A stretch of DNA of 64,000 nt. Source: an uncultured Methanomicrobiales archaeon (lineage in GTDB: Archaea > Halobacteriota > Methanomicrobia > Methanomicrobiales > Methanospirillaceae). Positions within the stretch are counted from its first letter, which is position 1; each line of letters begins with the position of its first letter. Both the position numbers and the translations under genes were made by a program. Positions 21,527-31,546 of the stretch are shown here, in pieces. The stretch is taken from positions 1 to 64,000 of the forward strand of contig CAILCG010000020.1 in assembly GCA_903832665.1 (NCBI GenBank). Direction: 5' to 3'. The notes under the pieces were generated by a model that did not search any database, was not told where the DNA came from, and saw nothing but the letters and a program-made list of their open reading frames with translations.

Positions 21527-23625
21527 GTGATATCCGTCAACAAGAGAACACTCGGGCTTATTGCCCTTATCGTCATTGTTCTGGCCGCCGGTGCTTGGAT
21601 CGGGTACACGACCATCCACGCAAATACGCCGGTACGGATCGGTGTCCTCCTCCCCATAACCGGCGATGTAGAATTCAAAGAGCCTCTTGAATGGGCAAAA
21701 GATACCATCAACAGCCAGAGCGGGATCGCGGGGAGGCCGGTTGAACTCGTGTACAAGGACACCGGGTCCGGTAATGTGACCCGGCTGGCTCAGGAGCTCC
21801 TGAACGATGATTCCGTCCGCATCGTGATGGACCCGACACAAGTGACGACGTGTACGCGCTTGCTCCTGCATTCATTGCAAAGAAGAAGGTCCTGATAAGC
21901 CCGTCCGCAACCTCCGGGGATATCCTGCGGGCATTCGGCAAAAACGGGTATGTATGGCGGACCGTGCAGGGCGATGTTGCCCAGGTCAAGGTGATCCTCA
22001 CGATCCTGAAAGGGAAGGGGGCGACAAAAGTTGCACTGCTTGCCACGAACGACACCTATGGCAAAACATTCTATGACTGGACCGGGTTCTTTGCCACCGA
22101 ATACGGTATCGAGGTCCCCTTCATCCGCCAGTTCGATGCCGGGTCGCCCACGATCGAATCCGATGTAGCCGATGTCCTGAAGACGGACCCGGATTACCTT
22201 GTTGCAGCCTGCTGGCCGGAAGATGCCGCCACGATCAAACGGGCGATCGACCGATCCGGCAGCAGGACAAAACTCTTCCTCACCGATACCGGAGCCTAGC
22301 CGGCCCTGTTCAGTTCACTTGGGGCTGCGGCCGATGGTATCGAGGGCACCAGCCCGAAAGCCGACCCGGCAACCGGCTTTACTGAGGCATACCAGAAAAA
22401 ATTCGGGCACCGCCCGGATGATCTGGCAGCGCCAACCTACGATGCCCTCCTGATCGCTGCATTTACCGAAGCCCGCCAGGAACGGGCCCTCTTCGAGTCA
22501 CTGGCAGACTCGGTCCGCCAGGTTGTGTACGGCGAGGCCACCGTCACCGGCTGGGATGCACTGGGAGTCCACACGGCAATCCAGGATACCCTGCACGGGC
22601 CCATGCCCTGGATCACCGGTGCCAGCGGCGGGCTGGAATATGACGAAGTGCTCGGCGTTGACCCGATCGCTTCGTATTACGCTAACTGGCAGGTGAGCAA
22701 CGGTACGTTCCGGACCGTCCGGGTCCTGGATTCGAAGAACAGCACCGTCCCTGACAAAACCGGCGGAGAATCGGCCGGGCAGTCCCATGCCTCGGCCGGA
22801 CTTATGTCCACATCGTCAGCCCTTGCAGGCGTGTACAGTGCTCCGGGTGAGAGGACACATTTCAAAGCCGTGATCGTCGGTCCGTCGCGGGGGTGGGCCA
22901 ATTACCGGCACCAGGCCGATGCCCTGGCAATCTATACCCTGCTTCGCCACAACGGGGTGAGCGACGACGATATCATCCTGATGGTGTACGACGATCTCCC
23001 CACCCTCCCGGAAAATCCCCTAAGGGGAGACATCCACAATATTCCGAAAGGACAGAATATCCGGGCCGGGGCACAGGCAGATTATACCGGTGCAAACGTG
23101 ACTGCGGCCATCTTCAAAAACGTCATGACCGGTACCAGGAGCTCAACTACCCCGGTTGTGCTGGAGAGCGATGCCGGCACCGATGTATTCGTGTATATCG
23201 CGAGCCATGGTTCGCCGCAAAACATTGTATTCGGGACAGGAAACTCGTTACTGGCTACGGAAGATTTCACCACCCTTACGAATTCAATGGTGAAGGACCA
23301 CCGGTACCGGCAGATGGCCTTTTTCGTGGATACCTGTTTTGGGGAGAGCATGGCCACCAACGTGACCGCACCGGGTATCCTATACCTTACAGGCGCAGCC
23401 AGGAGCGAGCCCTCGCTCGGGGCAGTGTATGATACCGACATCCGACAGTGGCTCTCGGACGAGTTCACCGCCGGAATCATCACCTCGCTCAAGGCCAATG
23501 GCAATGTCACGTTCCGGGAACTCTATCCCGAGGTGTACCAGAGAGTGACAGGCTCGCATGTCCGGATGATCAGCACGGGAAAATTCGACATGGACACGCC
23601 AGTCCTGCAGTATTTCAAACCATAA
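21527..23625 (+). pseudogene. Solute-binding domain fused to a legumain-type (C13) cysteine peptidase, with two lesions
   Basis: One product of about 700 residues. It has an N-terminal signal/anchor (LGLIALIVIVLAAGAWIGY), a branched-chain amino-acid-binding type I periplasmic domain (IGVLLPITGDVEF, SPSATSGDILRAFG, PTYDALLIAAFTEA), then a C-terminal domain (about 440-640) that follows legumain closely: GWANYRHQADALAIYTLLR, MVYDDLPTLPENP, DYTGANVT, catalytic His in YIASHGS and catalytic Cys in FVDTCFGESM. Legumains cleave after Asn/Asp. Lesions: a one-base loss near 21835-21842, before SDDVYALAP, and an in-frame TAG at 22297-22299 in TDTGA-PALFSS. The catalytic pair and following sequence are intact, so the damage is recent or a sequence error. 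Confidence 0.85.
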
Positions 23626-23941
23626 TTATTTTTCCGGAATCCGCCGCGGAATAAAAACAAAAAGAGGAACAGCGGGAAGGAGACCGGGAGATTTGTGGGG
23701 GAGGAGAGATTTCCCCTGATTCGGGAACCCGTGGGCACCCGGGTACCGGACAATTTTCCCGGACGGTCATCACTCGCATGGGTCCCCTAGCCACGGGTCA
23801 TCTCCAAGTTACGACAGGGTAGAAGTGGATTCTTTTTTGTTCGGCTACAAAGACGCCGTAGCCCGGCACCCGTGAACATTATTGCTGTCACGCCCCAACT
23901 GGTTCAATAGCAATTTCCCAATAGCGAAGGATTTCTCCAGA

Positions 23942-24778
23942 ATGGATCACAAGAATTTTATCCCGAATACCCCCGTCGCAACGGGTATCTGCTGCGGTAC
24001 ACTGATCAGTCTCATAGCGGGCATGGTGTACATCCTACTTCTCCATGAACCGGGACCGGTGTTTTACCCATTCGCGGCCGTGGCTTTCCTGGGAGGTCCG
24101 CTTCTCGCTGGAACAATGGCCGCTTCGCGCTCCCGCGACCACCGGTACCGGACATTTCTCATTTCAGGTTCTGCTGTATTCGGCGCAGTGCAGGTAGTGT
24201 TCTTCATCACCTATGCAATCCTTCCCCATCTCGATCGCACGAGCGTACAGCTGCCGGAGTCCTGCAATGGTTTCGGCAGCCGTCCCCACCCGTCTCCATC
24301 ACTTGCCTACGAGCTCCCCGGCGGGGGAACCGGCATCCCGATCACCGAAAACAATCAGACAGCGGTGGTGGCGATGATCGATTACACCGGGGCGCCGTAC
24401 CCCACCACAGTCATTATCGTGAACAGGACCGACAAAAGGACCCTCCGTCGTATGGATTTTACCGACAATACCATCATCGCGAAGATCGACAACGGCATTG
24501 TGTACCTCTACCATGACAAACAGGGATATCGCATAAATGCCCAGACCGGTGCACCGGAAAAAACGCTCCTTGTCATCGACAACTATGGCGGCTTGAGTGC
24601 GGGCGACCGCCCGGTCCTTCCCGGCCCATCCGAAGGACGCAGGTATCTGGAAACCACCGCAGTGATCTCCTCGTGGAGTGCTGATGGGACAGTCCGATCC
24701 CGCCCCCATCTCACGATGAACGGTATCGCGTACCATTGTTTTGTCAACGGAACTTCCGGAGAGATTGTGGTGATTTGA
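23942..24778 (+). CDS. Membrane protein with extracytoplasmic domain, unknown
   Basis: The start is placed at ATG 23942 (MDHKNFIPN); an upstream frame from 23882 adds an unlikely N-terminus. About 278 residues: three membrane helices (TGICCGTLISLIAGMVYILL, FYPFAAVAFLGGPLLAG, GAVQVVFFITYAIL) then an outside domain of about 180 residues with beta-strand character (VVAMIDYTGAPYPTTVIIV, GIVYLYHDKQGYRI) and glycosylation sequons. No family recognised. Confidence 0.65.
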   Translation: MDHKNFIPNTPVATGICCGTLISLIAGMVYILLLHEPGPVFYPFAAVAFLGGPLLAGTMAASRSRDHRYRTFLISGSAVFGAVQVVFFITYAILPHLDRTSVQLPESCNGFGSRPHPSPSLAYELPGGGTGIPITENNQTAVVAMIDYTGAPYPTTVIIVNRTDKRTLRRMDFTDNTIIAKIDNGIVYLYHDKQGYRINAQTGAPEKTLLVIDNYGGLSAGDRPVLPGPSEGRRYLETTAVISSWSADGTVRSRPHLTMNGIAYHCFVNGTSGEIVVI

Positions 24779-25095
24779 TCTCTTTTCAGGTTTTTTACTA
24801 TCATTCAGTCAAATGCACATTTCCTGGCGGGTCCTGTTTTGGGGTACCTCCGGTGTTCAGAAACGTAGTCACTCGGGTTCCGTACAGTTTTTCCCGTAAG
24901 CTCATTCATGCGCATGGATCCACCAGTCACAGGTCCCCGAGTCACTGGCCCCTTTTTGGTGCAGAGGGGATAACCGATTTTGTTTTGACGAGCAAAATGT
25001 CAGGCGCTGTGGGGGTATTCCGGGGACCGGGAGGTCTATCGCAGTTGAAAATATAGGTGCCTTACAAGATCAGAACAGGCCCGGACTTCAGCGAT

Positions 25096-25123
25096 CGATG
25101 AGTGAAAAATAAATTTCATTCAA
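25096..25123 (+). promoter_or_regulatory. Promoter element, copy D
   Basis: ATGAGTGAAA (25098-25107) and TTTCATTCAA (25114-25123) form an imperfect inverted repeat of the recurrent type, about 135 bases upstream of the asparaginase gene. The TATA-like part is weak here. Confidence 0.45.
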
Positions 25124-25281
25124 GGTGGAGTTTTTGCATTTTTGATGCAATTGCTACTTCAACCATTTCAGGGTCGGTGCCCGGCCCGAAGGATCTGGGA
25201 TCATACAATCCTCAGAAGTACCGGTAAAAACCAGGATACAAACGGTACCGGGACACCATGGTAAAAAAATCCGGAGTCATT

Positions 25282-26346
25282 ATGTCGCACACGATCCATC
25301 ATCTCTTGGTATTGGCAATTTTCATCGGAATGCTCTTTCCGGCAGTTTCTGCCGATATCTCAGCGGTTCAGGAACTTCCCCGGGTCCATATCCTTGCAAC
25401 CGGGGGGACCATTGCGGGGAATGCCAACAGTTCAACGGACACCGTGCATTACCGGCCCGGAGAGATTGGCGTGGATGTGCTGATCGATTCTGTACCGGAG
25501 ATCCGCCAGTATACCCGGGTTACCGGAGAGCAGGTCTGCAACATCAACAGCGACGATATCACCCCCGCCATCTGGCTCAACCTTTCCCGGCGGATCAATG
25601 CAGTACTGGCAGATCCCGGCGTTGAGGGAGTTGTCGTCACCCACGGGACAGATACGCTCGAAGAGACAGCCTACTTCCTCAACCTCGCAATCCTGAGTGA
25701 AAAATCCGTTATCATCACCGGCTCCATGCGCCCGGCAACCGCCCTCTCAGCAGACGGCCCCATGAATCTCCTCAACGCGGTACGGCTGGCAGCAAGTGAA
25801 GATGCCCGGGGGAAGGGGGTGCTCATCGCATTAAACGGGGAGATCAACGGGGCACGCGATACAACCAAGTCCAATACCCAGTCGGTCCAGACATTCAGTT
25901 CGCCGGATCTCGGGCTCTTTGGTTACGTGAAAGATGGAAAGCCCATGATATACCGGACTTCGGCCCGGAAGAACACCCTGTCTTCGGAATTCAATCTCTC
26001 CAGTCTGACAGCTCTCCCCCGGGTCGATATTGTCATGACGTACCCCGGTATGGACAGCGTGGCAATGGACGCCTTTTCCGGCCGGGGAAGTCAGGGTATT
26101 GTGGTTGCGGCAATGGGAAATGGCGAATACCCGGCCGTGATCCAGCCTGCACTGGAAGCTGCTGCACTCAAAGGGATTCCTGTGGTCATCTCTTCGCGGA
26201 CAGGGAGCGGTATCACTTCGGTAAAAGATCCCCGGTTCATCTCAGCCGATACCCTGACCCCCCAGAAGGCCCGTATCCTGCTGATGCTGGCCCTTACAAA
26301 AACGAACAATCGGGACCGGATAGCGGGTATGTTCCGGAACTACTGA
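25282..26346 (+). CDS. ansB: Secreted L-asparaginase (type II-like)
   Basis: Hydrolyses asparagine to aspartate and ammonia. From the ATG at 25282 there is a signal peptide (HLLVLAIFIGMLFPAVSA) and then the asparaginase fold. The catalytic Thr lies in LATGGTIAG (T43) and the second active-site motif is VVVTHGTDTLEETA. Other hallmarks are ITGSMRPATALSADGP and VVISSRTGSG. Length is normal (about 354). An upstream ATG at 25258 would only lengthen the N-terminus. The gene stands alone, followed by T-rich sequence at 26348-26356. Export implies scavenging asparagine, or asparagine-containing peptides' products, outside the cell. Confidence 0.9.
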   Translation: MSHTIHHLLVLAIFIGMLFPAVSADISAVQELPRVHILATGGTIAGNANSSTDTVHYRPGEIGVDVLIDSVPEIRQYTRVTGEQVCNINSDDITPAIWLNLSRRINAVLADPGVEGVVVTHGTDTLEETAYFLNLAILSEKSVIITGSMRPATALSADGPMNLLNAVRLAASEDARGKGVLIALNGEINGARDTTKSNTQSVQTFSSPDLGLFGYVKDGKPMIYRTSARKNTLSSEFNLSSLTALPRVDIVMTYPGMDSVAMDAFSGRGSQGIVVAAMGNGEYPAVIQPALEAAALKGIPVVISSRTGSGITSVKDPRFISADTLTPQKARILLMLALTKTNNRDRIAGMFRNY

Positions 26347-26535
26347 CGCTTTTTTTTCATCCATTCATTACGGTTATTCGTTTTTTCCCGGAGATTTACG
26401 GGGAGTTACGCGAAGTTGGATTGGGAAGTTGGATCTCCCCCGGCTCATTTTTCAAATTTTTTCTTGTTCTTTCCAGGAAATCACGGCATTACTGACCCTG
26501 AACCACGGGTTTCGGACCGGGACTTTTTTCTCCTG

Positions 26536-27804
26536 TCAGCCCGTACTTCCGCAGTCCTTTGAGCGGAAATCCCACAACATGAGCAGGACCGATACCAGCA
26601 TGAATCCTCCGAAGATTGCCAGGATGGAGCCGGTGTGAATCCCGCCACTTCCCGCAACAAAGAAACCCATCATGAACGGTCCGGCAAAACCCCCGAGGGT
26701 TCCAAGCGCATTCACGAGTGCGATTCCACCCGAACCATCGATACACCGCATCCGTTCCGTCACGATCGCCCAGAAAACCGGGACTCCCGCGTATAACCCC
26801 ATCAGTGCCAGGGTCAGGAATGCCAGGGAGAGTACCGGATCGGTAACGCAGGCTTCCCCGAACAGCCCGACAGCAGCAACGATCCAGGGAATCACCAGGT
26901 GGAATTTCCGCTCCCCGGTGGTATCCGAATGGCGGGCCCAGAGAAGCATGGCCACAAGTGCCCCCAGGTAGGGAACTGCCGTAATGAAACCGACGGCGGT
27001 ATGGCTGGAGTTGAAACTGAATGAGTCAACGATCTGTGGCAGCCAGAATACAATGGCATACGCTGCAGTCATCTCGAAAAAAAATGCTATCCAGATCCGG
27101 TTAAACGAGAGCTGCCGGAAGAAATACCCCAGTGTCCGCTGTATTGGAGTGCCCCCGGCCTCCCGCTCTGCAGTCACCGTCTTTACCAGCCATTCCCGTT
27201 CATCGGCTTCAAGCCATTTCGCCTCTTCCGGCCGGTTCGTCAGGTAGAAATAGGCAATTACCCCGAGAATCAGCGCAGGTATCCCCTCGAGAATAAAGAG
27301 CCAGCGCCAGCTGGGCAACCCGATCCAGTGCACATTATCGAGAATGAAGGTGGAGAGGGGGGCCCCGATGATCACCGCAATGATCTGGGCGGCGTAGAGA
27401 TAACTCATGCACTTTGCAAGATCTTTGCTCCGGAGCCAGAGCGAGAGATAAAACACGATCCCCGGGTAAAATCCTGCCTCAGCAAGTCCCAGGAGAAACC
27501 GTAAAGCCCCCACATCAAACGCACTCCTCGCCAGTGAGAGCAGCACGACAACAATTCCCCAAGACAGGAGGATGCGGGGGATCCAGAGCTTTGCCCCGAC
27601 CCGCTCCATCACCCGGTTACTCGGGTATTCAAAGAACACGTACCCGATGAAAAATATCCCCGACACCAGACCGAAGATGACCGGCGTGATACCCAGGTCC
27701 GGGTTCATAGTCAGGGCCGCAAATCCCAGGTTCACCCGGTCGATGTAATTGACAATATACATCACGAGGATGAAGGGAATGAGATGGAGGATGACTTTTT
27801 CCAT
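26536..27804 (-). CDS. MFS transporter, anion:cation symporter family
   Basis: 422 residues, twelve helices, intact paralogue of the broken transporter at 984-2298. Family signs: VNYIDRVNLGFAAL, GLVSGIFFIGYVFFEYPSN, SWRWLFILEGIPAL and GGIALVNALGTLGG. These proteins take up organic anions such as sugar acids, phthalate or tartrate by proton or sodium symport; the substrate here is unknown. The frame is open further upstream to an ATT codon at about 27855, preceded by GGAGAGG, which would add an N-terminus like other family members. The ATG at 27804 may thus be too short a start. Confidence 0.85.
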   Translation of the reverse strand: MEKVILHLIPFILVMYIVNYIDRVNLGFAALTMNPDLGITPVIFGLVSGIFFIGYVFFEYPSNRVMERVGAKLWIPRILLSWGIVVVLLSLARSAFDVGALRFLLGLAEAGFYPGIVFYLSLWLRSKDLAKCMSYLYAAQIIAVIIGAPLSTFILDNVHWIGLPSWRWLFILEGIPALILGVIAYFYLTNRPEEAKWLEADEREWLVKTVTAEREAGGTPIQRTLGYFFRQLSFNRIWIAFFFEMTAAYAIVFWLPQIVDSFSFNSSHTAVGFITAVPYLGALVAMLLWARHSDTTGERKFHLVIPWIVAAVGLFGEACVTDPVLSLAFLTLALMGLYAGVPVFWAIVTERMRCIDGSGGIALVNALGTLGGFAGPFMMGFFVAGSGGIHTGSILAIFGGFMLVSVLLMLWDFRSKDCGSTG

Positions 27805-28047
27805 GACCCGGTCCCCATACGCCGGATCGGTCTGGTGTGGTGCGTTCGAAATCTAAATCCTCTCCTAAATTTGTATCAGACGGGTACCTGACATCAGGAA
27901 CCGGGTGCTGCCAGATCTCCCCCTCGGGTTCCTACCGGCTGCCGGCTGAAGCTGCTTCACCGCTACGCGGAGACCTGTCATGAGTCGGACCCGAAAATCA
28001 TTTCCCGGATGTTATGGTAAAAATGCAGGAAGAAAATGGATAAGTTC

Positions 28048-28080
28048 GCCGATGAGTGAAAAATATTTTTCATTCAACGC
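28048..28080. promoter_or_regulatory. Promoter element, copy E
   Basis: GATGAGTGAAAAAT and TTTTTCATTCAACGC form an inverted repeat of the recurrent type. On the minus strand the arm reads CACTCATCGGCGAACTTATCC, pointing to the MFS gene about 190-240 bases away. On the plus strand it reads on to CGTACTTAAG. Confidence 0.5.
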
Positions 28081-28411
28081 CGTACTTAAGTTCCAAGAAA
28101 AACAAACAACCCATTCTGGGAGGAAGACGGAAATAACTGAGCCTCTTAAAAAATCCGCGTGCAGTATGCTTCCTCAGGCACCAATGGCAGCTCCGGTTGT
28201 ACCGCAGAGCAAAAGCCGGCAAAACAGCCCCGGGAAAAACCCGGCGCCGGAGATCTGCCCGAGGGAAACGTAAGTGGGCGGCCGGAATTGCCCACACTTG
28301 GGTTAAAGTGCGTCTTCAAAGTTCGGAAATGCTGTATTGCGTTCCGATACTTGACACTTTCACACCCCCTCCTCACTGAGTTCATACCCCCCGGTGCTAC
28401 CATGATGATCC

Positions 28412-28579
28412 ATGGAAAGTCAATTCACCTCATGCTTTGCTACCTGTCACAAATGCAAGCACCAGTGGACATACATGGGGTCACGGCTGGCCGGGCTGGA
28501 ACGGGCACGGAAACCGGTTCACGTGCAATGTTCACGATGCCATAACAAGGTCAGACTGGATGTGAAGAATGCGGTCTAG
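28412..28579 (+). CDS. Small zinc-ribbon-like protein
   Basis: A 55-residue protein starting MESQFTSCFATCHKCKHQW. Two CxxC knuckles (CHKC at 12-15, CSRC at 40-43) about 25 residues apart, with HQWTYMG between and NKVRLD after the second, are typical of a small zinc ribbon. The spacing and the ending make chance unlikely. Function unknown; may bind nucleic acid or protein. It lies in an otherwise gene-poor stretch. Confidence 0.55.
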   Translation: MESQFTSCFATCHKCKHQWTYMGSRLAGLERARKPVHVQCSRCHNKVRLDVKNAV

Positions 28580-28695
28580 CACCGTGGTGAAAGACCCGCT
28601 GAATTTCTAAAGGAAAGTCCTGGTGCTGATACGTATCCATAACTTTCACCTTTCGCCAGCGGAACCTGATAATCCACAACAGCCGCAGTTATCTC

Positions 28696-28869
28696 ATGGA
28701 CAAGAGATATCCGGATACTCTATCGCTCTGGTGCTGCGACCGGGGACCGGGAAGAGAACTGAAAAACCTGGCGCTGGAACGCTGTAAAAAAGAAGCATGT
28801 GAACGATACCGGCTGGAATTTCCGTATTGTGTCATGATGATACGATTCGACAAACACGGAAGAATTTGA
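28696..28869 (+). CDS. Small Cys-rich open frame, tentative
   Basis: 57 residues beginning MDKRYPDTLSLWCCDRG, with five cysteines (WCC, LERC, KEAC, PYC), many charged residues and an ATG start. It lies just after the zinc-ribbon gene. I recognise no family. Composition looks protein-like but the length gives little statistical support. Confidence 0.3.
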   Translation: MDKRYPDTLSLWCCDRGPGRELKNLALERCKKEACERYRLEFPYCVMMIRFDKHGRI

Positions 28870-29484
28870 GATACACCCTGCCTGGCCGTGAGAAATTATC
28901 GCAGGCATCAGTTTATCCCCTCACTTACCTATTTCGGTATATGCTTGAGGAGTTCTGTGAAGGAAATCACTGCGATCAATATATCCATTCGATTGGTGGA
29001 TCATTCGCACAGTGTCTCATGGTACAGAGAGAATTATCCCGGGTCGGTTCCTGTCCTCTCCGCTATGACTGGATTGTGGCAAAGGCGAGCCCGGTAGCAA
29101 AAACCGGTTCGCATAGCAACGTAAAGGCCGGGCCGGAGAGAAAGGGAGGATTTCCCGGCCGAACAAAATGATAGCACCGGTATGAGCTGGCCGGAACGAC
29201 CGCTGGTGAGACACACCTTATCCCTTCAAACCCGAGAGTGGGCCAACCGAAATCCAACTGGCGGTAAGGGTCGCTGATTCATGGGGCCTGGATCTGCGTG
29301 CGCAGAGCAGAATGCGAGAATATACCGGGTTCATCCCGCAGGGGATGGTACCGGTCCGGTCCGATACCGTACTCATACCGGCGTAGTCGCGCGTCGCATA
29401 AATGAGAGTCCGCCCCCCTCCCCGGCACGGGGTCATAAAAACATTCCGGGCGCGGGAAAAATTATGGGTAAAAAGAGACCGGGA
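28870..29484. other. No supported gene
   Basis: Several short overlapping frames on both strands contradict one another and have no family features. I see no RNA gene or repeat. Confidence 0.4.
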
Positions 29485-30489
29485 TCAGAGAATGATCTCG
29501 ATATTGAGTTTTTCTGCAAGTTCCTTGTACCGGTTCCGTATGGTGACTTCGGTCACACCGGCAACTTCCGCTACTTCGCGCTGGGTGCGCCGCTCGCCGC
29601 CAAGAATAGAGGCAATGTAGATCGCCGCTGCCGCAACACCGGTCGGACCCTTGCCGCTCGTCAGTTCGCGTTCCGAAGCCAGCCGGAGGATCTCGATGGT
29701 CCGGCTCTGGACTTCTCCTTTCAGGGTGAGACCCGAACAGAACCGGGGCACATAGTCCATCGGCGATGTCGGCAGGAGCCGTAAACTCAGCTCACGCGAG
29801 ACGAACCGGAAGGTCCGGCCAATCTCCTTTCTCGAGACCCGGGAGACTTCCGCAATCTCGTCAAGCGTGCGGGGCACGCTGCACTGCCGGCAGGCGGCAT
29901 AGAGTGCTGCTGCGGCAACGCCTTCGATGCTCCTGCCACGGATCAGGTTCTTGTCTACGGCATCACGATACACCACAGCGGAGCTCTCCCGGATGTTGCG
30001 CGGCAGGCCAAGTGCGGATGCCATCCGGTCCAGTTCCGAGAGTGCGAACGCCAGGTTCCTCTCGGTGGCGTTGCTGACCCGGATCCTCCGCTGCCATTTG
30101 CGAAGACGGTAGAGCTGGGCCCGGTTCTTGGAAGAGATCGACCTGCCGTAGGAATCCTTGTTGCGCCAGTCGATCATGGTGGAGAGGCCCTTGTCATGGA
30201 TCGTCATGGTCATCGGTGCGCCGGTACGGGCCCGCTTGTTCCGCTGTTCGGAATCAAACGCACGCCACTCGGGACCCCGGTCAATGAACTCGTCATCGAG
30301 TACAAGCCCGCAACTCTTGCAGACCAGTTCTGCCCGCTCCCGGTCATGGACCAGCTGGCGGCCGCCACACTCCGGGCAGGTGGTTTCTGTCTGGTTTTCC
30401 GCTTTCTTCTCCAACTCATTCTGTTTCATTCGCGATTTGAATGATTCCCGCTGAGACTGGAGGACTTTTAACTGTTCAATTTCTGCCAT
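29485..30489 (-). CDS. tfb: Transcription initiation factor B (TFB/TFIIB)
   Basis: A 334-residue general transcription factor that binds TBP at the TATA box/BRE and recruits RNA polymerase. It has an N-terminal zinc ribbon with C38, C41, C57 and C60 (CPEC, CKSC), the B-finger/linker ([34 protein letters not shown]), and two cyclin-like repeats (about 145-235 and 240-330) ending in [19 protein letters not shown]. Normal length, complete. On the minus strand, TATAAAA at about 30740-30747 may be its TATA box, with a long leader. Confidence 0.97.
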   Translation of the reverse strand: MAEIEQLKVLQSQRESFKSRMKQNELEKKAENQTETTCPECGGRQLVHDRERAELVCKSCGLVLDDEFIDRGPEWRAFDSEQRNKRARTGAPMTMTIHDKGLSTMIDWRNKDSYGRSISSKNRAQLYRLRKWQRRIRVSNATERNLAFALSELDRMASALGLPRNIRESSAVVYRDAVDKNLIRGRSIEGVAAAALYAACRQCSVPRTLDEIAEVSRVSRKEIGRTFRFVSRELSLRLLPTSPMDYVPRFCSGLTLKGEVQSRTIEILRLASERELTSGKGPTGVAAAAIYIASILGGERRTQREVAEVAGVTEVTIRNRYKELAEKLNIEIIL

Positions 30490-30726
30490 TCACATTTCCC
30501 TTGCTTTGATGATCTGGTTGTCCAGGTAGTTGCTGCTGCATTTTAACCGGTATATCCGCATACCATTTTCATGCCGCGGACAGTTGCGCAGACTCCCGCT
30601 GCCGGGATCCGCGTGCCTTCCCGCGGTCGAACCGGGACGGGCATGACATCTCTTTACCGCCGATAGTTTGAGTCCCGGACCATCTTTGTTTTTGACAGAT
30701 TTCCCATCAGGACAAAAATGATAACG

Positions 30727-30749
30727 CACTCATCAGCGGTTTTATAGTC
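30727..30749 (+). promoter_or_regulatory. Promoter element, copy F (right arm)
   Basis: CACTCATCAGCGGTTTTATAG followed by TC matches the right arm plus TATA-like part of the recurrent element. It lies about 100 bases upstream of the broken gene at 30852. On the other strand the same bases give TATAAAA, facing tfb. Confidence 0.5.
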
Positions 30750-30851
30750 AGGTTGAATGAACCGGACTTGTCGTGTGTCATTAACCGAGTGAGTTTATAT
30801 GTCTTCGTGTGATCACAGGTCCGTAAAAAATGCGCAGGAGGGAGGAGCGTC

Positions 30852-31310
30852 ATGGGAAAAAATTCTGGTGCAGGTAAGCAGTCCGACGAACTTTCAGTAA
30901 ATGACGAGTGACCCCTGGAAACACAGGGTGAATCATTTGCTGAAGCGGAGGATCAGTGGTCGGGACCACAGTTATACTGGGCACGGGACGGGTTACCGGA
31001 GATAATTCCATTTTTTACTGATGACGGAGTGTACCCGGTCATGCGCAAGAGGGGGGCTCATACAGAGTGGCTACACGGGTTCCAGAAAATTTCCCGGAAG
31101 GTCATTCAGTTGCATGAGTCTCCACCATTTGAGCGTCCCGCTGGAGTGTGGGTTTCATTGTGGTTGAAAAATAGGGCATCTACCAGAATATCTGAATATG
31201 GGTACCCTGACAGGACGATTTCCGAAAAAACCCACGGTGACAGCAACCTCCGAGCGAGCGCCGACAGAGCGGCCGAACTATTGGTAAACGGGAGTAGAAG
31301 AATCCGCTGA
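30852..31310 (+). pseudogene. Hypothetical protein with one in-frame TGA
   Basis: An ATG at 30852 after a strong GGAGGGAGGAG ribosome-binding site begins MGKNSGAGKQSDELSVNDE, then meets TGA at 30909-30911. The same frame continues as PLETQGESFAEAEDQWSG to 31310 (152 codons in all). The acidic, well-behaved sequence on both sides and the shared frame argue for one gene with a single nonsense change or error. No family recognised; no signal peptide. Confidence 0.5.
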
Positions 31311-31546
31311 CAAAAGAAAAAGAGTTCCGGCCGGGCCGCGGCTTGCGTGGTGCGGGATGCACGGAATCCGTGAGAGGGAGGGGGACGAGAGGAGATCTGT
31401 CAAATGAGTGACCTATACAGGGCTCCGTTTCACCCCACACATGCAAGGAAAAAATTATTGCGTCATTTCATCGGGATCTAAGGGACAGGGATGTCACCCG
31501 GTTTTGATCCGGCTTTAATCCCATCTTTATCGGGAAGAATCCTGCT

